Positions 33,316 through 40,829 of a stretch of DNA of 40,829 bases are shown in pieces. The translations under genes and the position numbers were made by a program. This DNA is from Bigelowiella natans CCMP2755. Taxonomy: Eukaryota; Cercozoa; Chlorarachniophyceae. Position 1 is the first letter of the stretch. Each line of letters opens with the position of its first letter. The notes beneath the pieces are model-generated. The model saw only the letters and a list, made by a program, of their open reading frames with translations, was not told where the DNA came from and ran no database searches. The stretch is from contig ADNK01002101.1 of NCBI GenBank assembly GCA_000320545.1, forward strand, positions 1 to 40,829, in the 5' to 3' direction.

Positions 33316-33352
<37 letters not shown>

Positions 33353-34100
33353 ATGTGCGTGTGTGTGCATTGCCAGATTGCATGGTGTCACATCGTCACA
33401 GCGGGCGTGAGCGCAGCTGCAATTGCGCAGCTAGAAAGCGTGCACGGATGTACTACACAGTGGTGACGGTTGCAGTGAGTACAGTTGGCCATGAATTCAC
33501 AGCATCATGATGATTGCGTGCGAATGAGTCTCACCAGCTAGCCAGCACTAGCAGCAGCTCAGCTCAAACAAGCAATGGTGCGCTGACGGGCTGGGTGATC
33601 AATTGTGCATCCACTGTCACATTGAACATCCAAGCACACAATGTATGTTGTCACAGTGTTGTGTGTTGATCGGCGCGACTGCTGTGTCACATGTGCACAC
33701 GCAAATGCAAGTCAACAGGTCACACAGTGTCTTTCATTCTTGTGTCCACGTGAACACGCCTGCCTGCTCCAGTGCTTGCATCAACATTAGGCGGGCTCAG
33801 GTGCATGCCGCGTGGGCGCATGCATCGCCACGCGCCCTTCATGGCAACTTGCGTGTTGCATCCACAGACCAGGCACATCTCACATGTTGTGACAAATTGC
33901 TAGTAGGATGCCAGGCTCATTCTAGCATTGCTAGATTGGTACCACAGCACACACAGGAAATATCCCGTCCCATGTCAATTCAGGCGATACATCGGACATT
34001 GTCTGTGCCACAAAAAAAAGAAATTAATGGATTCGCCAATGCAGATACCAACTTAATAGTGCCTACCTTGGGAGGTCGAAGACTTTGTTGTTCTTCACGC
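33160..34100. other. Intergenic stretch between DONSON and the REI1-like gene
   Basis: Holds a (GT)n microsatellite at 33317-33352 and DNA rich in GTGCAC, TGCATG and CACATG strings, similar in character to 4380-4760. A long plus-strand frame (33603-34220) overlaps the opposite-strand terminal exon; I consider it chance. The DONSON promoter should be here. Confidence 0.5.
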
Positions 34101-35282
34101 TTACACGAATGTTATCGTTACGTCTTTTGTCCCTATATTATTGTAGTAGAACCCCATTGCTATCAGCTTAATCGCAATAGAAAACACAAGATGTGTCCCT
34201 TTCAGTTTTCTTTCAAGTGACAACCTCTCTCGTTCGGTAAGGAACTTCAACGATTTTTCTTGCTTGGAAAGCTTCTTCCATGCTCCCAAATCTACATTCT
34301 CAGAATCGCTTTGAGGGAGAGGCTGTGTTGTGGGGTGAATTATTAGAGTAAACTCATCAGTTATGTAATCAAATATTACGATATCTATGTTGATATTCCT
34401 GAGCTTCTCCATTTTCCGGGTTTTCCTGCAATGTCAACAGTATCCGATCAACCATCATCATCGACGCAATTTTAGCAAAACGTGATTGCGACACTTTCAG
34501 CTTCGTGCATATGTTGGGTGTTTGTCCGCGCCAAAGTGAGGAAAGGAAGGAAAAGCAACAGCGATATTACTTCGATTTGATGAGCTGGCGTGTACCGTCG
34601 GGGTGCACCACAACAAGATCTCGCCCTGTTTTTATAATATTATCATTTAATGATAACTCTCGCGAATGTTACCACTGCTACGACAACCATGCTGCAGAAG
34701 GATAAGAGGAGGGGGGCGGTGAGAATATTGCGGTGGAGTGCCAACAAGATAATCCAAAAGCCAAATACATTACAAAACACATGATGAGTAGGGAAAATAT
34801 ACCGTTATCGGCAAGTTCTGTTCGTGGTTCTATTTCCCTGTTGGAATCAATGTCAAATCAGCATGTGAGATGACGACGACGCTGCTGCTGCTGCTGCCGA
34901 AACGGGGAATTTAAAATGAGACGATGCATACTACACCAGAGTACAAGGAAGAGGAAGAACCAACTTGCATTGCGCGACCGGTCGCGTTTGACGAAGTACC
35001 CCTCCCCTTTCTCTCCACTCACATCATATGCTTGCTTCTAAAGTCTCGAAAAGAGAGAGAATCTTTCATCAAGTTCTACAAACTCTAACTCATCGCTCTT
35101 GGTTTTTTCAATTGGATTACATGTCCCTCGCCATTCCTCTAACGTCGTAGAATCTGCAGGAGGAGGAGGAGGAGGAGAAGAAGAAGAAGAGGCTGTTAGC
35201 AAACGGAGGACGGTACAGCCTGAGAAACTAGAAGCTCGTGTTGTGTCCCTCTCTTTGGACGACATTGTGTTGTCACCACAAC

Positions 35283-35315
<33 letters not shown>

Positions 35316-35701
35316 TGCTACTACTACTATTAGAACTATTTTTCGTAGTGCTACTAGTATCATCACTACCGGTAGTACTCTTCCTCATTACCCTTGAACT
35401 TAAAACCTGCCGAAGTAAGCAGGAAGGCAGGCAGCAACCACAAAAAGCAACCCAACCCGAAGAGATGAGGATCGAGAGCAGCATCATACTACTTTTTCTG
35501 TGAAAACATTTACTACTACTACTACTACTGCTGCTGCTGCTAAATATTCTGGAATAAAATTATCGTAGTCCAACGCACCAAAATCTTTCTTCGCTTGCAT
35601 ATGTTCCTGGCAGGCCTGGGGAAGGGGGAGGGGAGCAAAGGGTGGTGTGAATAGCAAGACTGGAATACTTTTCCGGTATGGCTATATGCATGTATAAGTA
35701 T

Positions 35702-35739
<38 letters not shown>

Positions 35740-36949
35740 CTTCTTTGACTTGAACCGACTTGGCCTTCGATTTACAGCACTAACAGAAAGCGGAAAATGA
35801 CCTTCCGACACCTACACGGAGTGGGAAGGCTGAGGCGAATTCAAGCAGCGTTAGACAATAGCAACTTGCCACCTTCCCTCCACCCCCCTACCTTGGCCAC
35901 AAGATAGCAAAGAAAACCGTGCAGGTTACGCAGTCTGTGTCGATAGGGAATTCGAATGTCGTACCTATATGAAGGAGAAGGAGGAGGAGGAGGAGAAGAA
36001 GAAGAAGAGAGGGGATTAATTTGACATTGAATACTATGTAATTACTTGGCATCGTCACGTCGTGTCGAGGCAATCCCCCTCCGCCCCAAATTAACTGTAC
36101 ATTATTTCATTTGTTTATCATTATCATCATCATCATCATAATCCTACTTATCATTTCACAATATGATCATCGTATTGACAAATACTTGTCTTCGAGGTAG
36201 CTCACAGCTTCTTCAAGAGTGTTGGACTCATGACTGTCAATTGGGCATTCGAGAGGGTTGAATTTCGATAAATTCCCTGCTCATTTAGTTGGAGGGGGGG
36301 GGGGGGGGAGGAGGTAGAGGTAGAACATGAGTTGAAAGGAAACGAAAATGGTGTGCAAATTACCGCCACCACCACCACTTAAACAAGTAACACAAAAGAT
36401 ATTTACATACATTCGGTGGGGTCCACAGGCTTGGAATTGAGGTTTCTTTCTTGTTGCTGTTGCGAGAAAGAGAAAGGAGATGAGGGGAAATAGCCAAGGA
36501 AAAAATACTACAAAATTGTCATGCTGCTGAGAATGCCGCCCCTTTGGAAGAAAATATGGATGCTGTGGAAGATGAGGTCGGTGTTTTATCCTACTCTATA
36601 TCTGATATCGGCGGGGTTCTCCCTTAGTGTGATATATGGGTCCGGAGGCATTTCGAGCTTCCCCTTCCTTAGGATCTTTCTATACCTGAAAGAAGAACAA
36701 GATAGAGACACTCATGAGAGTGACGAAGATGATCATTATAATGAGGAAAATAATAGCTGTTGTCTCTCTTCCTCCTTTCTATCATTATATATGTTGTGCG
36801 TGATTATTACTTGCCGGACTGCACGTAAGAGCGGTACGTCTGCTCGGACTTGAAGGACTTCCGAGTGAGAGGATCCGTCCTTCATAGGTATTTCCAACAC
36901 ATAATAAAAAATGAATATCTTGCGACAGAGAAGGCATACGTACATTTAA

Positions 36950-37001
<52 letters not shown>

Positions 37002-38542
37002 TATATGATATAAGGACAGCAGTTGCAGTAGCAGTGATAGACTCAACGTTGCAAATTTTAAAGCCATTACCATAAATAGAACTGTTTGTTCTCTCTTTCT
37101 GGTTGCTTGCCCCCTCCCCTTCTTTTGCTCTGAGCACTGGGAGTTACCGCTTGAACCCATTCCCCATCTCCAATGGCTGCCACCTGGCCTTCCATCATCA
37201 TCTTAGAGTTTACACTTTGTTCGGAAGATGACTCCCATTCCTCTGCTTCTGTGTCGTCGTATCTGTCTGTTGCCCCCGTTTCATCGGAAGACACTGACAT
37301 CGATGATGATGATGATTTTTCCGAAAGTTCTATGATATCAAGCATGTTCTCGCCTTTCTGTCAAAGGCGGAGGCATATATAGAGTATCAACACACACGCT
37401 TTAGAAAAGAAGAAGCAACCCCCACAACACACGTACGATAACTAGTACTATGATCAAATCACCTCCATTCTTCGTCTGTAGTCCGAGCCCGTGAGACCAC
37501 CCAACCCACGGTTATGCCGCTCAACGTTCGTCCCATGAATAGGATGATCAAAGTGTTTGTCACTGAGGGGATTAATATCAGCCATTTCGCGACGATGCCG
37601 GACACATGATGAGAGTACAAGAAGAAGGATATAACTTAATCATAATAACAACTAAAATACCGGGCAGAACGCAATCATACATCTAAATTTTTACATACCC
37701 TCCCTCCAATTTTCCTGGGCAAAATTGACAATGAAGTGGGACGTAGGCTGCAAGCACGCCTTCCTCCTTATTTGCAGATTTCAATCCAGATGATCCTCCC
37801 TTGCTTCCGTCTACCTCAAGATGTTTCTGATCTTCATTCTCTACCTCCATACCACGTGCATCTGTGGGTGGGGGTTTGGCTACTCCAGTAGGGTTGAATA
37901 GTAACCGGTTTCCCACCATTTGCAGCCCATACTTCCTCTGGTGGTGTGTGTTTGTCATCGGTGTGTGATAGGTAACAAGTGGGAAAAGGGATGCAGATGA
38001 GGGGAAGGAGGAGGAGGAGGGGGAGGAGGAGCAGAAAGAGAGAGAGGAGAGTAGAAGAGGAGAAGAAAGTAAGAAGAAAACATGACAGCCATAATGGAGA
38101 ATGGGGGATGTAGAAGGAGAAATGTGTTTTTCTTTACCAGAGGTTGATCATAATCATCGAGTTCCTGGAACGCCTTGGTCCATTTCGAGCCAATGATGCC
38201 TGCCTCTTCACCATGATTCAGCCCTTTGTATTTTACAAGTACGCGAACGTGAAAGCTGTTGTCTCATCGATGCAATTTTCACACAACTTAAACTACAAAT
38301 TGGTTACCTGGCGTCGCTCGTTTCCAGAAGCCCCCGACGCCGCGGCCATAGAACAAGGTTGTGGAGATGATGGTGATCACAACACACAAATTCCTTATGT
38401 TTCCTGTATTAGTAATACGTTTTGTCCTTCTATAGAGGCCCCACCGTGCGTGGTGGGACCTCATGTCCTCCCCCTGTGAACAGACTGCAGCTGGCACTTC
38501 AATAAGTGAAGGAGCTGAGGAGCGAGGTTTTATGTTGCGCAT
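34101..38542 (-). CDS. REI1/ZNF622-like protein with degenerate zinc fingers and a long N-terminal extension
   Basis: Exons with matching phase: 38542-38308, 38262-38138, 37937-37699, 37562-37463, 37357-37148; 36879-36811, 36685-36595; 36276-36186, 35964-35892, 35811-35740, 35615-35529; 34625-34571, 34425-34101 (stop). Junctions near 37148/36879, 36595/36276 and 35529/34625 are unresolved. The C-terminal half follows REI1, a cytoplasmic 60S maturation factor: KSFKSEQTYRSYVQSGKYRK (finger 2 pattern F.SE..Y.....S.K), NPLECPIDSHESNTLEEAVS then YLEDKYDIRIP and LRNLHGFLCYLVAKVSEG (finger 3 and its IPD.EYL.DL.GLL.YL..KV tail), then FKSKKACQEHM (finger 4) and DNFIPEY. Most Cys/His ligands are replaced: C-x2-C by C-x2-D or none, and the His pairs largely by Tyr, Leu or Phe. 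The first five exons (VRVLVKYKGLNHGEEAG, KYGLQMVGNRLLFNP, then an acidic stretch DDTEAEEWESSSEQ) are unrecognised. An alternative start (MAAASGASGNERRQ at ~38350) exists but fits phase less well. Confidence 0.5.
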
Positions 38543-38931
38543 CTCTGGCAATCTCTGATTTAAAAAGGTTGTCGTTGGGTTGAAATAGATGCCTTTTTTT
38601 TTCTTTCTTGGGTGTTGTGAACCTGTGAGTTCGAGTTCGCTCTCCTGATATCAATGAATGGACCACTGTTGGAAGCCGATTTGTTGCGCGTCATGAAGGA
38701 TAGCCGTGGCGCACGATAGAAATCGCCTGTGTTTCTTTTTATGAAAATGATCGATACCCTCTCTCCTGGAATAATGATAGAATCATGGGGCTCATCATGT
38801 TACCGTAATCATCCTTCCGATGAGCCTTCACAACAACCGTTCTACTCTATTGTATTTGCGGTCCTACACCTAGGAATCCCGCCGAGATTCATCGTGGCTA
38901 TTCATTGAGCTCGAGAAAGTTCTGCTTTTGA
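38543..38931. promoter_or_regulatory. Divergent region between the REI1-like gene and the plus-strand membrane protein
   Basis: 389 bp between two proposed start codons facing away from each other; it should contain both promoters. No clear core-promoter motif seen. Confidence 0.35.
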
Positions 38932-39393
38932 ATGATCGAGTCCGGACGCAATGCCAAAGAATTATGGTGTAGTAGGTCCTCTCCTGTTCCCGTACTTGCG
39001 CTGCTGTTTCTCATCGCATCGACGTTTATCGGGGATCTTTCGTCACTATTTTTCTCGAAGTCTCCGAAACATATATCAATGAACAGTGACCGCCAGGCGC
39101 AAATGCTAAGATGGGATCGCAAGCGAGAGTATAAGGTGAGGGCTATGGGGATAGCACCAACCAGGAAATTCGGATAATGAGGGGGGCTTTAAACCAACCA
39201 ACATAAACGAAAGAAGCGTATTATATGTAAGCTCTCGTTTTTGAACTCTTGCTATTTTATCAGGATAGAAAGTTCGCTGAGGACATGACTGGAGACTTAG
39301 AAAAGCGTTTCTCGAGCTCCGTGATGATGGATGATACTCGGCAAAGAGGAGAGCAGGATACAGACGTGGACAGGTGGTGCACAACGAGGATAT

Positions 39394-39444
<51 letters not shown>

Positions 39445-39810
39445 CATGCATGCATGTAATGATTGCAAAAGCACGGGACATGATCGCTGCCTCTCTTCCA
39501 TCGTCCTTTGAGTTTTCAGTCCTCGGTATAATTATTCTCTGATTGGATGGTATGATTCATATTTTCCATGCTTGTACCTGGTGGATGATGAAGTGCTGAG
39601 GAATTTGATGAGGAGCTGGTTGTCGCCTTTGAATGATTACCTACCCTGTTTAAACTTATCCACATCAATTTTCGATAGACGGACACATTGTAAAGCTGAG
39701 TTCACCATCCTTCTCCCCACCCCCCCCTTTCACCTTTTCCAAATCAGAAAAACTGGCGTAAAGTACGGCTACAAGCACTCGAATGTGGGTGAATCTTTCT
39801 CACATCACCG

Positions 39811-39842
<32 letters not shown>

Positions 39843-40301
39843 TCGCGTGACCCTACAGGAGACAAATCGAAGTAGTAGTAGTATCAGGGGCGAAAGCAGG
39901 GAAGCTTGCCATGGCAGCATCCATCACACCAATTTTTCTTTCTCTTTATCAGGTCGCGAGCGAGCTCTGAAGAAGGCAGAAAAGTACGGTTTTGGAAAGG
40001 TCGAGGATGTGACTGAGGCACAGCTACACAGATATGTCCACAACAGGTCATAATAGCTGACAACCAACGTCATACAAGCTAGCATTAAATACCAATCAGT
40101 AGCAACTCGGAACTATCAACGGATGATCTCATGTTCCTCCCAATCTTCATTGCTTTCTTATCCTCTTGTTCCCCCCCCTTCTCACCAAAATGGGAGCTCT
40201 TCCCGCTTAATCCAACCTGCTGCACTGCTGTAGATTTGCGCGACCGGTGGGGATGTTGTTGCTCCTTGCGTTGAATAAGGTAAACATTCTCTCTCTTTCT
40301 C

Positions 40302-40334
<33 letters not shown>

Positions 40335-40368
40335 ACACTTTCTCCACTAATCTCCTCTCCGAATATAT

Positions 40369-40412
<44 letters not shown>

Positions 40413-40599
40413 TTTCACACGTACATGCATACGAGCAAAGAATTCGATAATAAGATGGCTTACGTGTTGTGTCATCATGTCAAGTTCATCATTACTATTA
40501 TTTTTTTTATGAATAGGACGAAGAAAGGGGAGAAAGGGCATCTATTTCAGAGCTGATGCACAATCACATGACAGGTTCAGCGTCAAGAGTGTATGTGTG

Positions 40600-40637
<38 letters not shown>

Positions 40638-40829
40638 GTAATAGTAATATTAATTTGAATTCCGACGTGCACATATGTTGTGTGCGTGTTTTTATATTAT
40701 ATCCTTGTTTTTTTTTTCCTTCTTCTTCTTCTCTCAGTGCTGCTAAGAATAAAAAATTTTCGGAAAAAAAACTACCATGAGGCCCGTTCAGAAGCCGCCC
40801 TTTGTTTTATGTGTGCCATAAATCGGCTA
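38932..40829 (+). CDS. Membrane-anchored protein of unknown function, 3' end beyond the window
   Basis: Seven exons in perfect phase: 38932-39135, 39264-39373, 39748-39788 (41 nt), 39953-40046, 40234-40279 (46 nt), 40517-40574 (58 nt), 40738-40829 onward; 215 codons so far. The N-terminus has a single hydrophobic segment (VPVLALLFLIASTFIG, residues ~19-34), best read as a signal anchor or signal peptide. The rest is charged and helical (DRQAQMLRWDRKREYKDRK; RERALKKAEKYGFGKVEDVT) with a second short hydrophobic run (VGMLLLLALN). I do not recognise the family. ATG 38932 is the first in-frame ATG with a hydrophobic leader. Donor GTCATA after 40046 is weak, but the phase on both sides fits. Introns carry (CA)n, (CT)n, (TA)n and (GT)n tracts. 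Confidence 0.65.
39395..39441. repeat. (CA)n microsatellite in intron 2 of the plus-strand membrane protein gene
   Basis: About 23 CA units followed by three ATGC units. Confidence 0.95.
40290..40410. repeat. (CT)n and (TA)n microsatellites in an intron of the plus-strand membrane protein gene
   Basis: CT tract 40290-40333 and TA tract 40372-40410 within intron 40280-40516. A further (GT)n tract at ~40598-40631 lies in the next intron. Confidence 0.95.

Noticed and set aside
33603-34220. 205-codon plus-strand frame rich in Cys and His
   Set aside because: Overlaps the opposite-strand terminal exon of the REI1-like gene; the Cys/His richness comes from TGCATG/GTGCAC-rich DNA with no ordered finger spacing.
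34440-34530. Minus-strand stretch reading KLKVSQSRFAKIASMMMV and on to a stop
   Set aside because: Looked like a C-terminal exon, but the direct splice from 34571 to 34425 keeps phase and this stretch does not; treated as intron.
36521-36853. 110-codon plus-strand frame
   Set aside because: Antisense to the exons at 36595-36685 and 36811-36879, which have good splice sites and protein-like sequence.
38340-38360. ATG with MAAASGASGNERRQ as start of the REI1-like gene
   Set aside because: Good-looking start context, but splicing to the next exon in that frame meets stops unless a weak acceptor is used; the frame from 38542 fits phase better.
1-40829. tRNA, rRNA and other known RNA genes
   Set aside because: I scanned by eye for cloverleaf boxes and rRNA-like blocks and found none that I could support; tRNAscan-SE and Infernal would be decisive.

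Overview
This is a nuclear eukaryotic window. Its genes are split by many short GT-AG introns, dinucleotide microsatellites are abundant and mostly intronic, and no operon or bacterial signal is visible. A cell-surface protein with a long Ser/Pro stalk of the kind common in heterokont algae, an OPR/HPR-type organelle RNA-binding protein and a Ty3/gypsy-like retroelement together suggest a protist, most likely a stramenopile or other alga. This is an inference from gene content; I cannot name the species.

Layout. 1-2830: 5' part of a minus-strand gypsy-like retroelement (gag, protease, start of reverse transcriptase) running off the left edge. 2830-6000: non-coding DNA with a cluster of hairpins, a three-copy ~100-bp repeat and palindromes. 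6004-9645 (perhaps to ~10275): minus-strand gene joining a TRAF-type zinc-finger-like segment, a coiled coil and a C-terminal HMG box. 10663-13710: plus-strand FKBP15/FKBP133-like gene. 14721-19919: minus-strand OPR/HPR repeat protein of about 1130 residues, including a predicted 8-nt microexon. 20190-28183: plus-strand receptor-like protein of about 2262 residues (signal peptide, lectin-like repeats, Ser/Pro stalk, REJ-like region, GPS motif, several membrane spans, PDZ domain). 29196-33159: minus-strand DONSON homologue. 34101-38542: minus-strand gene whose C-terminal half aligns to REI1/ZNF622 but lacks most zinc ligands. 38932-end: plus-strand membrane-anchored protein of unknown function, open at the right edge.

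Genes sit in divergent pairs with 0.3-0.4 kb between starts (TRAF-HMG/FKBP15, OPR/REJ, REI1-like/unknown) and convergent pairs with about 1-kb spacers (FKBP15/OPR, REJ/DONSON). I built the gene models by joining exons at GT-AG sites and checking that phase carried through every junction. The OPR (11 exons) and REJ (6 exons) models close perfectly in frame. The FKBP15-like, DONSON and REI1-like models each have one or more unresolved junctions, stated in their entries. The genes do not form an obvious pathway: DONSON acts in replication, REI1 in 60S ribosome maturation and OPR proteins in organelle RNA, while the receptor would act at the cell surface.
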